Shown here piece after piece: positions 8,930 through 18,296 of a stretch of 64,000 nucleotides of DNA (the first letter of the stretch is position 1; every line of letters starts with the position of its first letter). The stretch is from Thermogemmatispora carboxidivorans (lineage in GTDB: Bacteria > Chloroflexota > Ktedonobacteria > Ktedonobacterales > Ktedonobacteraceae). The position numbers and the translations under genes were made by a program. Under the pieces are notes generated by a model. It saw only the letters and a list, made by a program, of their open reading frames with translations, was not told where the DNA came from and searched no databases. The stretch spans positions 310,001 through 374,000 of the forward strand of contig NZ_JNIM01000001.1 in NCBI RefSeq assembly GCF_000702505.1, written 5' to 3'.

Positions 8930-9919
8930 TTAGCTGGAAGATCCGAGCGTGCTGCCGATGATCTGAGGGTAGCCGCGGAGGAACTCGGCGGCGCTGACCG
9001 CTTTACGCCCTTCCAGCTGCAGGCGGCTCACCAGGAGCCAGCCTTCCCCGCAGGCGACTGCCAGCAGCTCCTCGTCGGCCAGCGTATAGCCGTGTACTGT
9101 TCCGGGGGGCAGGCCCAGAGGCAGAGAACCCGCTTCGGTCAGAGCGGCAGCCTGCAGAATCTTGAGCAGCTTGCCATGCCAGAAGGTGTAGCTACCGGGC
9201 CAGGGGGTATAAGCGCGTACCATACGCGCCAGCCAGGCGGCGGGCCGCTGCCAGTTGATCTGACCGTCCTCCTTACGCAGCAGGTGAGTATAGCTGGCCT
9301 GGCTCTCGTCCTGGGGCTGAGGCGTGATCTCACCGGCGATCCAGCGCGGCAGCGTCTCTAGCAGGGCGGTGGCTCCCAGTTCTGCGAGTTTAGCGCTCAG
9401 CGTCTCCGTAGTCTCGTCAGGGTCAATCGGCAGGCGGCGCTGATGGAGAATGGGGCCGGTATCGATGCCGGCATCGAGCAGCATAATAGTCACGCCAGTC
9501 TCGCGCTCTCCCTGCAGAATGGCCTCGCTGATTGGCGAGACGCCGCGGTATTTCGGCAGCAATGAGGCATGGATATTCACAGTGCCGTAGCGTGGCTGAT
9601 CCAGCACGGCTTGGGGCAGAATCTGACCGAAAGCCGTGACGATGTAGAGGTCGGCGCGATAGGCCGCCAGAGCCTCGATCGTTTCAGGGCGCTTGAGTGA
9701 ACCGGGCTGCCAGACAGGTAAGCCATGAGCAAGGGCAGCCTGTTTCACTGGCGAAAAAGCCAGATGGTGGCCGCGGCCAACCGGCTTGTCGGGGCGCGTG
9801 ATGACCGTCACGATCTCGTAGCCCTCCGCCAAAACGGCCCCAGGTCTGGCTCCGCGGATCAAAGCCTCCAGGGGGGGCACGGCGAACTGAGGTGTGCCCA
9901 TGTAAATCAGTCGGAGCAT
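8930..9919 (-). CDS. fmt: Methionyl-tRNA formyltransferase
   Basis: A 329-residue cytoplasmic enzyme that formylates Met-tRNAfMet with 10-formyl-THF for translation initiation. The N-terminal Rossmann domain starts LRLIYMGTPQFAVPPLEALI. The catalytic region shows NIHASLLPKYRGVSPI (Asn and His of the active site) and LLDAGIDTGPIL with the catalytic Asp. A C-terminal OB-like domain follows, with conserved WxxxA-MVRAYTPWPGSYT. Usual length. The usual HSLLPRWRGAAPI reads KYRGVSPI here. It is transcribed away from the NB-ARC gene; the two promoters lie about 50 bases apart. A def gene, often next to fmt, is not present. Confidence 0.96.
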   Translation of the reverse strand: MLRLIYMGTPQFAVPPLEALIRGARPGAVLAEGYEIVTVITRPDKPVGRGHHLAFSPVKQAALAHGLPVWQPGSLKRPETIEALAAYRADLYIVTAFGQILPQAVLDQPRYGTVNIHASLLPKYRGVSPISEAILQGERETGVTIMLLDAGIDTGPILHQRRLPIDPDETTETLSAKLAELGATALLETLPRWIAGEITPQPQDESQASYTHLLRKEDGQINWQRPAAWLARMVRAYTPWPGSYTFWHGKLLKILQAAALTEAGSLPLGLPPGTVHGYTLADEELLAVACGEGWLLVSRLQLEGRKAVSAAEFLRGYPQIIGSTLGSSS

Positions 9920-9961
9920 AGATCTGCTAAGCCTTCTCCCTTCTACGCGAATTACGTCCCT

Positions 9962-9970
9962 ATAATAGCA
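9962..9970 (-). promoter_or_regulatory. Extended -10 promoter of fmt
   Basis: On the minus strand TGCTATTAT (9970 to 9962) is an extended -10. The start would lie near 9955, 36 bases before the fmt ATG. No good -35 is visible. Confidence 0.45.
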
Positions 9971-10005
9971 TTTTCAGGCTATCCGCCCCTTGAGGCGTGC
10001 CAATA

Positions 10006-10053
10006 TGGTATACTGCACTCACCACAAGTGAAACATCGAGGTACAACGTTGTA
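10006..10053 (+). promoter_or_regulatory. Extended -10 promoter and palindrome before the NB-ARC gene
   Basis: TGGTATACT (10006-10014) is an extended -10. A perfect 12-base palindrome, TACAACGTTGTA, lies at 10042-10053 between the ribosome site GAGG (10038) and the ATG at 10053. It is a candidate operator in the very short leader. Confidence 0.45.
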
Positions 10054-12221
10054 TGCAAGGGTGGGAATACAACAACCTGGTCTCGGGGGGTGGGCAGCCG
10101 GGTGGTGGAGCACCGCCTTTATCGGCTGCTCTTCAGCCAACGCCTCAGCGTCAGCAGCAGCTCACATTCGGGATCTATTCGACCACGCCTCCAGCGACGG
10201 AACCTGAGTGCATTCTACAGCGCGCCGATGAGGTGAATGCGGTGAGGCGCATGCTGAGCAACCCCAATACCAGTGCTGTCTTTCTCACTGGTGAGCCGGG
10301 GGTTGGCAAGTCGACGCTGGCTGCACTCGTCTATAAGAGTATCCAGACCCTGGCCCAGGTGGCAAAGGAGCCGCCATTGCGGCCACGCTACTTTGTCTGG
10401 CTGAGTATTAGCTCTTTTGCCAATCTGCCAGATGTCATCGCCGCTATCCTGCGTAGCATCAACGTTGACACCTCTACCTTCTTTCTGCTCAAGCCTGAGC
10501 AGCAGATTGCGGCGCTGGTGCGTGCCCTGCGCCGCCCTCAAGAGAGCGCCTTCATCGTCCTTGATCAGTTCGAGCAGCTGCTGGACCCAGAGACGGCTCA
10601 GGGGCTGGTCGGACGCGGAGCTTTGGCGGCTTTCTTTGAGATGCTCCAGATGGATCTGGGCACCAGTCGCCTGTTGCTGACGAGCTATCTGTCGCCCTAC
10701 GGGCCCCTCAACGATGACGAGAAGCGCGTGCGTTCCTATCTGGTTTCGCGCGTCAGTATTCCCGAGGGGGTTTCCTTGCTGCTGCAGCGTGGTCTGCAAG
10801 GCAGCTATGAAGATCTCTCGCTGGTCTGGCAGCGCTGCGGAGGCCACGTCTTTGCCTTGTTGCTCGTTTGCGCCCTCGTGCAGCTCTCGGGCGTTTCTCT
10901 GCCCTATCTCTTGCATGCCGCCGAGTATCAGCCGCTCTGGAGCGGCGATGTCACGCTCCAGACCATCGCTGCGCTCTATCGCCATCTCTCTCCATTGCAA
11001 ACCTTACTCTTGCGCTCCCTGGCGCTCTTCTCTGAACCGGTCCCGCTGGCGGGAATTGTGACGACGGTCACCGGCCAGTATGCCTCAGCCCATGCTTTGC
11101 GCTTTGAGCAAGAGCTGTTGCAACTCGTGCAGCTTTCGCTCGTACAGCGCTCCCTCAATGAAGCAGGAGCCACCTGCTACGACCTGCATAGCCTGCTGCG
11201 CCAGTATGTGCTCGCTGCCTACCTGGAGGGGAATGACCTCCATCATAGTGAGGCGCTGGAAAACATGCTGGGCCTGCGCAGCCCGTTGCTGGAGGCCCTG
11301 GCGGGCCTGAAGCCGGATGAGGCGGAGGCCCGCGAGATCGCCCTGGCAAATAGCCATTTGCAGGTCGCTGCCTACTACCATCGCCTGGCTTTGGAGCAGT
11401 GCCCGCCTCGCGAACAGCGCACAGGTCTGCAGGACGTTGTACCACTGCTGCATGCGATTCGCCATCTCTGCCTGGGCTGGCGCTGGCAGGAAGCATGCGA
11501 TCTGCTCTTCGGCGAAAGCTTGCATGAGAGCCTCATGCGTTGGGGAACGTGGAATACATTGATGAGCATGTATACTGGGATGCTGCCGCCCAGCGGCTTG
11601 CTGACACGCCACGATGAGGGCCTGGTCAATAGTCATCTGGGCTTGCTCTACGCTCGCCTGGGCGAGTACGAACAGAGTCGGCTCTGCTATGAGCAAGCCC
11701 TGAGCATTCAGCAGGCGCTGGGCGATCAGCACGATGCGGCAGTCACCTTGGTCAACATGGGGGAACTCTATCGCAGCATGGGGGCTCTCCAGCAGGCCCA
11801 GAGCTATTTCGAGCAGGCGCTGCTGCTCAATCGCCAACTTGCCGAGCCTGATCCCGAGATCGAGTGCGTGGCGCTCCATAATCTGGGCCTGCTCTGCCAG
11901 ACGCAGAAGCAGTATCAGCAGGCCCTGAGCTATTATCAACAGTCGCTGAAGCTAGCGCTCAGCACGCAAGAGCGCTATGATATTGGGATGATTGTAACTA
12001 ACATGGGTATGCTGCTTTATGAGCAGGGAAGGCAGGTCGAGGGATTGGCCTTGCTCTTCTTTGCGGTCCAGTGGCGTCAGGCCCTGCAGGACCCGACGGT
12101 GAGCACGGTCGAGCTTTTCCTCAACACCCTGGAACAGCGCCTGGGGGCGGAGACCTTTGCAGGGCTGCGCCAGGCTGCCTTGCTTCAACAGGAACAATTG
12201 ATGAGTCAGCTCTTTGCCTGA
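10053..12221 (+). CDS. NB-ARC-type ATPase with TPR tail
   Basis: A 722-residue STAND/AP-ATPase-like protein. After a proline-glutamine-rich N-terminus, Walker A is LTGEPGVGKST (about 78-88) and a Walker-B-like strand is FIVLDQFEQLL near residue 170. A winged-helix and helical region follows. From about 515 to 690 there are at least four TPR motifs, for example LGLLYARLGEYEQSRLCYEQAL and LGLLCQTQKQYQQALSYYQQSL. Such proteins act as ATP-switched signalling scaffolds; in bacteria they are seen as SARP/LuxR-type regulators or as defence sensors. No DNA-binding or effector domain is evident here, so what it controls is unknown. The gene stands alone, between fmt and a long spacer. The start is the ATG at 10053 with GAGG upstream. 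Confidence 0.8.
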   Translation: MQGWEYNNLVSGGGQPGGGAPPLSAALQPTPQRQQQLTFGIYSTTPPATEPECILQRADEVNAVRRMLSNPNTSAVFLTGEPGVGKSTLAALVYKSIQTLAQVAKEPPLRPRYFVWLSISSFANLPDVIAAILRSINVDTSTFFLLKPEQQIAALVRALRRPQESAFIVLDQFEQLLDPETAQGLVGRGALAAFFEMLQMDLGTSRLLLTSYLSPYGPLNDDEKRVRSYLVSRVSIPEGVSLLLQRGLQGSYEDLSLVWQRCGGHVFALLLVCALVQLSGVSLPYLLHAAEYQPLWSGDVTLQTIAALYRHLSPLQTLLLRSLALFSEPVPLAGIVTTVTGQYASAHALRFEQELLQLVQLSLVQRSLNEAGATCYDLHSLLRQYVLAAYLEGNDLHHSEALENMLGLRSPLLEALAGLKPDEAEAREIALANSHLQVAAYYHRLALEQCPPREQRTGLQDVVPLLHAIRHLCLGWRWQEACDLLFGESLHESLMRWGTWNTLMSMYTGMLPPSGLLTRHDEGLVNSHLGLLYARLGEYEQSRLCYEQALSIQQALGDQHDAAVTLVNMGELYRSMGALQQAQSYFEQALLLNRQLAEPDPEIECVALHNLGLLCQTQKQYQQALSYYQQSLKLALSTQERYDIGMIVTNMGMLLYEQGRQVEGLALLFFAVQWRQALQDPTVSTVELFLNTLEQRLGAETFAGLRQAALLQQEQLMSQLFA

Positions 12222-13084
12222 ATGCGCCTTCTCCTCTGGCCATGACTGCCTGCTATAGGCGCCGCCTCTCATCGCGCCCGAGATCTTGGCAGTGAACCAG
12301 CTTGGTCGCTCCTGGCCAAAAAGGTTCTGTTTGCAAACTTGCTGGAACAGCATGCGTTATAGTAAGTGACTACGAATCAGCGACGCTTTCCTATCCAAGA
12401 CCGGGGTACCGTCCATCAGCGCTGCCGGGTCAGCCTGGCCGAGCTCTTCCGCCTCCGCCGGCAAAGTGACAAGCTGGCTGATTGGCTGGCGTGGCGGTCC
12501 CTTGGGATAGGGTTCGCTGGCGCCTGCCCGCCCTGATATGCTCGCTTGTTCGGGCAGGTGGCAGCCGAGAGATACCTCGCTTCCTGGCTGGCTAGCGGTT
12601 GGCCAGGAGCAGCTCCTTTCACGGATGGGTCTATTCTGCCGATGCGGGGTCCAGTCAGCAGTAGGGTAGGTCAAGCTTGAGCGCTTGCTTTGGCTGATCA
12701 GCCTATTCGTTCACCGCCAGCTATGCACCTGCCTTCTCCTTGTGAGGTTGTCTTTGCTATCCCGCGGGATAGCCATATTTTGCGATGGCCGTGGGGAAAC
12801 GGCTCATCGAAACGTTGTACGTAGCAGTATGCAAGAGGAGGTAAGGCCCTGGCACGGGGAGAAGGCTACGACTTACTAAGAATGCAGATAAACGAGCCAG
12901 CGAGATAGGAACTGCTGCTAGGAAAGAGTGAGAATGATGTGGGTGGTGGAAGGGCCGGAGATGCGCAAGCTCCTGTATTTGGAGTGATGCGACCTGGAGC
13001 AGAATCAGTGCTATGCGCACACGAGTAGGTAGCGCGCATGCCAACAAGGCTCTCTGCTAGGAAGTTGTCAGGAAGTGAGTTTGA
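12222..13084. other. Long intergenic region (863 bases)
   Basis: No supported gene is found. A plus-strand frame from GTG 12366 encodes about 52 residues with coding-like composition but no ribosome site; it may be a decayed remnant. A 17-codon frame (12934-12987) follows AGGAAAGAG and could be a leader peptide for the LCP gene, at low confidence. No clear promoter or terminator could be fixed. Confidence 0.4.
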
Positions 13085-15184
13085 ATGACTGCGAAACGCC
13101 AGTTTATCAAGCATCCGGCTCAGATTCTCAATGAGCCTGTTGAGCAGGAGCCTCAGTCGGGTCTGTGGTCGCCGGACGGCGGGCAAAGGGGGGGAGAAGC
13201 CGCCGCGCAGGATCAGCAGGCGGGGCCGACTGCAACGCGGTCAACAGGTTCGGACCTCTGGCAGAAGCATCCACAGGGGGGGCCGCCGCGGCTCTCTCTG
13301 CCTGGTGTTGCCGGGTCTGCGGCCTCTTCGCCGCTGGCAACGCCTGCGGGCCAGTCACCCAACGGAACCGGCGATCTGCCTCTGCCCTTTTCTCAACAAC
13401 AGGGCCTGCCGCCCTTCTCTCTCAATCAAGTTTCGTCGCGTCAAACGGACGCCAATGTTTCTCTGAATCGCCTGCCTGATCTGTTACAGCAGGGATCGGC
13501 TCAGTTGCAACCGCCGACAGTCTCTGGGGGGCCGCTCAGCTCGCCGGGCCTGGGTCCCTGGCCTGCCGCACCCGGCCTCAGTGGGCCGGGCTCCACGCCT
13601 GAAATGCCGGGCTATGCTAGTCAGGCAGGGGGGCTGACGTCGGGTCCTGGAACGGGGCCGCTGGTCATGGGTGGGCAGATGATGGCTCCTCCCTCGACGC
13701 CGTCGGCTAGTTATCCGGTGTCACTGCCGGGCCTGGGGAGTGGTATGCCAGCCGCGGGTGCTGCGCCGGGTCTTGACTGGCCGCCCTCGGGCGGCTGGGG
13801 TGCAGCGCCTCAGCAGCTATCTCAGCACGCGGCACAGCCAGCCAACCCAGCCAGTCCTTCGCTGCCTCGCCCTGTCAGGAAGGGCAAGGCTCGCCGGCGT
13901 CGCTTCCCACTCTGGGCGCGCATCGTGGCTGTGGTCGGCCTGGTGATCTTCCTTCTCACAGGGGCGGCGGTGGCTTACTACTACTATGCCTTCGCCGGGA
14001 CCGTCAATAATATCGTGGGCCAGCAGGTCCCGCGCCTGCGCGGAGATAGCGGTTCCGACACGTCGCAGAGCAGTAGCAGTGGCTCGATCCTCAGCGGAGG
14101 GCGTTTCAACATTCTCTTGCTCGGCAGCGATACCGATGAGAAATTCGCCGGTCACTATATCGCCCAGACAGATATCGTTGTCACCATTGATCCGGCCACC
14201 CATAGCGTCGGCATGCTCTCGATCCCGCGCGATTTCTGGCTGCCGATCCCGGGGGTCGGCATGGGCAAGTTAGATGAAGCGTATGGCTATGGGGGCGTGG
14301 CCCTTTCGCGCGCTACCATCCATGCCGATTTTGGTATCCCGATTGATTACTATGCCTGGGTCGGCCTCGATGGCTTTGTCAAGGTGATCGATACGGTCGG
14401 CGGGGTCGATGTCGATGTGATGCATCCCATTACGGACGATACCTATCCCGATGATGTCGGCAATACAACGGGCGATATCCATGCCTACAAGCGCCTCTAT
14501 ATTGCACCGGGACCGCAGCATCTGAGCGGTCTCCAGGCCCTGGAATATGTCCGCTCGCGCCATGCCGACCTGGTGGGCGACTTCGGTCGCTCGGCTCGTC
14601 AGCAGCAGGTGCTGACGCAGCTGAAGAGCAAGCTGGATAACCCTCAGATTTTTGGGAAGCTGCAGGAGATCGCTCAGGACCTGAATGGATACGTGAAGAC
14701 TGACCTCTCTTTGACTCAGGTCCTGGAGCTGATGAATTTTGCTCGTTCGATCAACGCAGCGAGCGTGCAGCGCGTGACGCTAGGCCCGCCTTATTCTCAT
14801 GCCGCTACCGTGATGCGCAATGGGCAGGCGGTCGATGTCGAGATCCCCAACTGCGATGCCCTGCTGCCTGTGATCGCCAAAATGTTCGCTCTGGGCGATA
14901 AGGCCCAGTGCAATATTGGGACAGCAACCAGTCCTTCATCGTCGACCGTGGCCCGAGCAACGAGCGCAACAGGCACGACCACGAGCGCGCTCTCGACGCT
15001 GCAATCTTCCTCGGCTGTGATTGATGGCGCCCGCACTGGCAGTCCGCTGGCGACCGCTGGTCAGATGGCGAATCTCGGCCTGATGAGCCTTCAGGGGAGC
15101 AGCGATAACCTCTTAGGTATACGTAGTCTGCTTGAGCTGATGCTGGCCGTGGTCTGTGAGTCGCTGGATGCGGCCAGGGTCTAG
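13085..15184 (+). CDS. LytR-CpsA-Psr (LCP) family cell-wall ligase
   Basis: A 699-residue type II membrane protein. Residues 1-270 are a cytoplasmic tail rich in Pro, Gly, Ser and Gln. One membrane helix lies near 277-300, then the LCP domain at about 335-570. Conserved LCP elements are NILLLGSD, MLSIPRDFW and the arginine motif YVRSRHADLVGDFGRSARQQQ. LCP enzymes transfer polyprenyl-phosphate-linked glycopolymers to peptidoglycan outside the cell. A Ser/Thr-rich, probably disordered C-terminus follows. The start ATG has AGGAAG about nine bases upstream. The long tail ahead of the membrane is unusual against LCP proteins of Firmicutes but common in Actinobacteria and Chloroflexota, and it may be a kinase substrate (inference; a Ser/Thr kinase lies 1.7 kb downstream). 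Confidence 0.92.
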   Translation: MTAKRQFIKHPAQILNEPVEQEPQSGLWSPDGGQRGGEAAAQDQQAGPTATRSTGSDLWQKHPQGGPPRLSLPGVAGSAASSPLATPAGQSPNGTGDLPLPFSQQQGLPPFSLNQVSSRQTDANVSLNRLPDLLQQGSAQLQPPTVSGGPLSSPGLGPWPAAPGLSGPGSTPEMPGYASQAGGLTSGPGTGPLVMGGQMMAPPSTPSASYPVSLPGLGSGMPAAGAAPGLDWPPSGGWGAAPQQLSQHAAQPANPASPSLPRPVRKGKARRRRFPLWARIVAVVGLVIFLLTGAAVAYYYYAFAGTVNNIVGQQVPRLRGDSGSDTSQSSSSGSILSGGRFNILLLGSDTDEKFAGHYIAQTDIVVTIDPATHSVGMLSIPRDFWLPIPGVGMGKLDEAYGYGGVALSRATIHADFGIPIDYYAWVGLDGFVKVIDTVGGVDVDVMHPITDDTYPDDVGNTTGDIHAYKRLYIAPGPQHLSGLQALEYVRSRHADLVGDFGRSARQQQVLTQLKSKLDNPQIFGKLQEIAQDLNGYVKTDLSLTQVLELMNFARSINAASVQRVTLGPPYSHAATVMRNGQAVDVEIPNCDALLPVIAKMFALGDKAQCNIGTATSPSSSTVARATSATGTTTSALSTLQSSSAVIDGARTGSPLATAGQMANLGLMSLQGSSDNLLGIRSLLELMLAVVCESLDAARV

Positions 15185-15538
15185 TCTGGTCAGCTGGTGG
15201 TCTAGGCAGGCAGGCAGGCAGCCAGGCAGGACCCCTGCCTCGCTTGGGAGCTGAGACCTGCCTTGAAGAAGAAGACGAGCGGTGCCTGACAAGTCAGCGA
15301 GACGAGGCGGGCCGCTCTGACGATTCATAATGATGATGATGATAACTATGCCCGGGTGGTGGAGCAGAGGGGAGCGGGGGCTGATCGTTCGGTGCTGGTT
15401 GCACAAGACCGCAGGCTGCCCCTGCCTGTGGCCCGCCTGTGTGTGGCCTGCCTGCCCTCGGGCATCATCCCGACCTCAGAACAAGTGAGTGAGCGCACGA
15501 ACGCACGAACGAGCGGTGCAGAGAAGAGAAGAAGAGCG
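15185..15538. other. Intergenic region with GGCA repeats
   Basis: This 354-base spacer holds four tandem GGCA units (15205-15220) plus an imperfect extension to 15230, a run of GAT triplets near 15330-15343, and alternating ACGA/GCGA units near 15495-15515. No gene, terminator or confident promoter is seen. Confidence 0.5.
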
Positions 15539-16744
15539 ATGAAGAAGCAGAGCATCTCGTGGCGCCTGGGCATCTTGCTATCATGCCTGGTGGTTCTGCT
15601 ACAGGGCTGTCTCTGGTTTGGGGGCGGCAACAGCGGGTTCAAGCAGACCACGGTCGGGAACCGTCAGGTGGGAGTCAATCAGAACTCGAATCTCTTCAAA
15701 GGGAAGATTTACTTTACCATCGATCATAACTTATGGGTCCTGGACGGCCTGACCAATAGCTTGAAGCAACTGACCAAAGGCCAGACCGTGAGCGACCCGG
15801 CGGTCTCGCCCGATGGCAAATGGATTGCCTTCACGGTCCGCTTCAAGAACTATTCCAACATCGAGTACATGTCGGTCAACGGCGGTTCCTGGCATATGCT
15901 TCTCAACGGCAATGGACATTATTACTTTGTGCCCGGCCTGGATGTCCCCAAGAACGATTTCAAGTGGAATGCCCAGCCGCGCTGGGCGCCCGACAGCAAG
16001 CACCTGCTCTTTCTGAGTGATTTCCAGAAGGAGGACTGGTATCAGTACACGCACTACGATGCGCCGGTACTCGACCTGCAGATCTACGAAATGTCGATCG
16101 ATGAGCCGAACAACTACAATGCGGTCCAGGATGTAGCTTACGCCTATGTTGGTGATGGAGGCAACAGCGATCCTAGTTTCCGCCCTGGCCATTCCGATCA
16201 GATTATCTATACTCACTATGCGTACGACAACACACGCACGCAGCAGGTGATCCAGCTCTTTATGGAAGATCCGAACGAGATTGCGCGTAAGCCTCACGGC
16301 ACCTACTATCCTGGGCTGCCGGGCTTTGATCCGGGGATTGCCATCACGCCGTCTGATGTGCAGTGTTTGGAGCCGGCCTTCTCGCCTGATGGCAACACCA
16401 TTGCCTACATCCGACGTGAGAAGGACGGGCAGATGGGCCTCTACGTCATGCCCACCCCAGAGGGCGTCACCACGAACCCGAACGATCCCGCCGTTGAAAA
16501 GAAGGCGCTCTTGCCTTACCAGCAGTCAAAGCTGCTCGTCAAGGGACAGTTTGTCAGCCAGCCTATTTGGTCCCCTGATGGGAAAGCCATTGCCTACTTT
16601 TTCTACTCCAATGAGGAGTTTGATCTCTGGCTCCTCAAGCTCAATTACAATCAGAAGACCAAGACCTACAGCCCCGCTGGCAGTCCAATCCAGCTCACCA
16701 GTGGTGGCGTTGATGGTGATTCTCACCCATCCTGGACGGCATGA
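15539..16744 (+). CDS. TolB-like beta-propeller lipoprotein
   Basis: About 401 residues from the ATG at 15539. This start gives a clean lipoprotein signal, MKKQSISWRLGILL followed by VVLLQGC with the lipidated Cys at residue 24; an upstream in-frame extension has no such meaning. The mature part is a six-bladed-propeller type with PD40/TolB repeats: VSPDGKWIAF, WAPDSKHLLF, FSPDGNTIAYI and WSPDGKAIAYF. It is therefore anchored outside the membrane and likely binds a protein or ligand. In Gram-negatives TolB works with Pal, but no tol genes are present, so the partner is unknown. It follows the LCP gene on the same strand and may share in cell-envelope work (inference). Confidence 0.85.
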   Translation: MKKQSISWRLGILLSCLVVLLQGCLWFGGGNSGFKQTTVGNRQVGVNQNSNLFKGKIYFTIDHNLWVLDGLTNSLKQLTKGQTVSDPAVSPDGKWIAFTVRFKNYSNIEYMSVNGGSWHMLLNGNGHYYFVPGLDVPKNDFKWNAQPRWAPDSKHLLFLSDFQKEDWYQYTHYDAPVLDLQIYEMSIDEPNNYNAVQDVAYAYVGDGGNSDPSFRPGHSDQIIYTHYAYDNTRTQQVIQLFMEDPNEIARKPHGTYYPGLPGFDPGIAITPSDVQCLEPAFSPDGNTIAYIRREKDGQMGLYVMPTPEGVTTNPNDPAVEKKALLPYQQSKLLVKGQFVSQPIWSPDGKAIAYFFYSNEEFDLWLLKLNYNQKTKTYSPAGSPIQLTSGGVDGDSHPSWTA

Positions 16745-16749
16745 GTGTT

Positions 16750-16780
16750 TTGATGATATACTTACCCTACGCACTATACT
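16750..16780 (+). promoter_or_regulatory. Possible promoter of the Ser/Thr kinase
   Basis: TTGATG (16750-16755) and TATACT (16775-16780) are 19 bases apart, a slightly long spacer. The start would be about 50 bases before the TTG start codon at 16836. Confidence 0.4.
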
Positions 16781-16835
16781 GGGAACAAATAATGATCCGT
16801 TGATATCACCTTGCCGGGGGATCTGAGGTAGAGCC

Positions 16836-17804
16836 TTGAGTCAGCTGGAAGGCACGCTCATCGCGGGACGCTACGAGATTCGCGAGCACATTGCTACCGG
16901 CGGCATGGCCAGCGTCTTTAAGACCTGGGACCATCGCGTGGAGCGCATTGTCGCCATCAAGGTGCTGCGCTCTCTCGATAAGAATGATCTGCGCGCTGTG
17001 GAGCGCTTTCGCCGGGAGGCGCGCGCGGCGGCGGCCCTGGCCCATCCCAATGCGGTCACCATCTACGATTTTGTGGAGGAGGGTGGGCAGTATTTCCTGG
17101 TGATGGAGTATATTCAAGGCCCGACACTGAAGCAGCTGATCACTCAGCGCCGCCGCCTACAGGTGCGCGAAGCCTTTGAAATCGCCTGCCAGGTCTGCTC
17201 GGTGCTGCAGGTAGCCCACGCGCGCGGCTTTATCCACCGCGACATTAAACCGCAAAATATTATGTTGACCTGGAATGGAATCACGCCGCTGGCCAACGAT
17301 TTGAGCAACGGCCTCTGGGTCAAGCTAACCGATTTTGGGATCGTGCGCGTGGCCGAGGACGCGGGACTGACCAATAGCGGCATTGTGCTCGGGACAGCAG
17401 ATTATCTCTCGCCAGAGCAGGCGCGTGGTGAGACATTGACGGCCTCTTCCGACTTGTATTCGCTCGGCGTGGTGCTTTTTGAGATGCTGGCTGGGCGCCC
17501 GCCGTTCGTGGGACCGACGGCGGTCTCGATCGCCATGCAGCACGCCTCTACCAATCCCCCGCTCCTGCGTCAGTTCAATCCCGCGTTGCCGATCAGTGTC
17601 GAGCGGGTGGTGATGCGCGCGCTAGAGAAGGAGCCGGAGGAGCGTTTCCATTCGGCCATCGAGCTGCAGCAGGCCTTGCGGGCTTGCCTGCGTGAGCTGG
17701 TGCAGCAGGGGCATCCCGCTGTGGCCTCTCCCTGGCAGGGCCTGACCTCTCCCGCTGGCGGCGGCCCGCTCTTCCCGCCGCAGCCGCAACGCCCGTATCC
17801 CTGA
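16836..17804 (+). CDS. Soluble Ser/Thr protein kinase (Hanks type)
   Basis: A 322-residue kinase with no membrane helix. It has the Gly-rich loop with ATGGMASVF (about 20-28), Lys42 in VAIKVL, the catalytic loop HRDIKPQN (134-141) and DFG (166-168), then GTADYLSPEQA as the P+1 region. All catalytic residues are present, so it should be active. It uses a TTG start at 16836 with GAGG (16824-16827) upstream. About 40 residues after the kinase core are Pro/Gln-rich. PASTA or other sensor domains are absent, unlike the typical PknB. The neighbours (LCP protein, TolB-like lipoprotein upstream; ridA, dnaA downstream) suggest a link to growth control, but the substrate is not shown. Confidence 0.93.
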   Translation: MSQLEGTLIAGRYEIREHIATGGMASVFKTWDHRVERIVAIKVLRSLDKNDLRAVERFRREARAAAALAHPNAVTIYDFVEEGGQYFLVMEYIQGPTLKQLITQRRRLQVREAFEIACQVCSVLQVAHARGFIHRDIKPQNIMLTWNGITPLANDLSNGLWVKLTDFGIVRVAEDAGLTNSGIVLGTADYLSPEQARGETLTASSDLYSLGVVLFEMLAGRPPFVGPTAVSIAMQHASTNPPLLRQFNPALPISVERVVMRALEKEPEERFHSAIELQQALRACLRELVQQGHPAVASPWQGLTSPAGGGPLFPPQPQRPYP

Positions 17805-17897
17805 AGAGGATTGGCCCCATCGGTATCATACTCTTAGAAGAGAACCTGGATGAGAAGGAGGGGCGCGCACATAAGCGCCCGCGGTTAGAATTGCTAT

Positions 17898-18296
17898 ATG
17901 GAGCGAACAAAGGTTAGTACCGCCAGTGCACCTGCCGCCATCGGACCGTATAGCCAGGCGATCCGCTGCGGCCAGTTTATCTATACCTCTGGACAGATTC
18001 CGCTTGATCCTGCCAGTGGCGAGCTGGTGGGTGACGATGTGGCAACCCAGACCCATCGCGTCTTACAGAATCTGCAAGCCGTGCTGCAGGCTGCCGGCAG
18101 CTCTCTCTCGCGGGTCGTCAAGACGACCGTCTTTCTGGCCCGCATGAGCGACTTTCAGGCGATGAATGCTGTCTACGCTACTTATTTCCCAGAACCGGCA
18201 CCGGCACGCTCGACGGTAGCCGTGGCCGAGCTCCCGCGCCAGGCTCTGGTCGAGATCGAGTGTGTGGCGCTCGCTGAGGACCAGGCGGGAGAGTGA
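17898..18296 (+). CDS. ridA: RidA family enamine/imine deaminase
   Basis: A 132-residue YjgF/YER057c/UK114 family protein. It hydrolyses reactive 2-aminoacrylate and related imines made by PLP enzymes. Family features are [22 protein letters not shown], a strand [11 protein letters not shown], the conserved Arg in PARSTVAV and the Glu in LVEIECVAL. It has the normal size for a trimeric RidA. The stop codon overlaps the GTG start of dnaA by four bases, so the two are coupled, an unusual partnership. The ribosome site is poor. Confidence 0.93.
   Translation: MERTKVSTASAPAAIGPYSQAIRCGQFIYTSGQIPLDPASGELVGDDVATQTHRVLQNLQAVLQAAGSSLSRVVKTTVFLARMSDFQAMNAVYATYFPEPAPARSTVAVAELPRQALVEIECVALAEDQAGE

Noticed and set aside
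12357-12674. Short open frames on both strands in the spacer after the NB-ARC gene
   Set aside because: No ribosome site or family motif. The plus-strand frame from GTG 12366 looks coding-like for 52 residues, but this is too little evidence to call a gene or pseudogene.
17228-17245. Sequence resembling a DnaA box (TTATCCAC) near dnaA
   Set aside because: It is a single site inside the kinase gene, with no cluster and no AT-rich unwinding region, so no origin is called.
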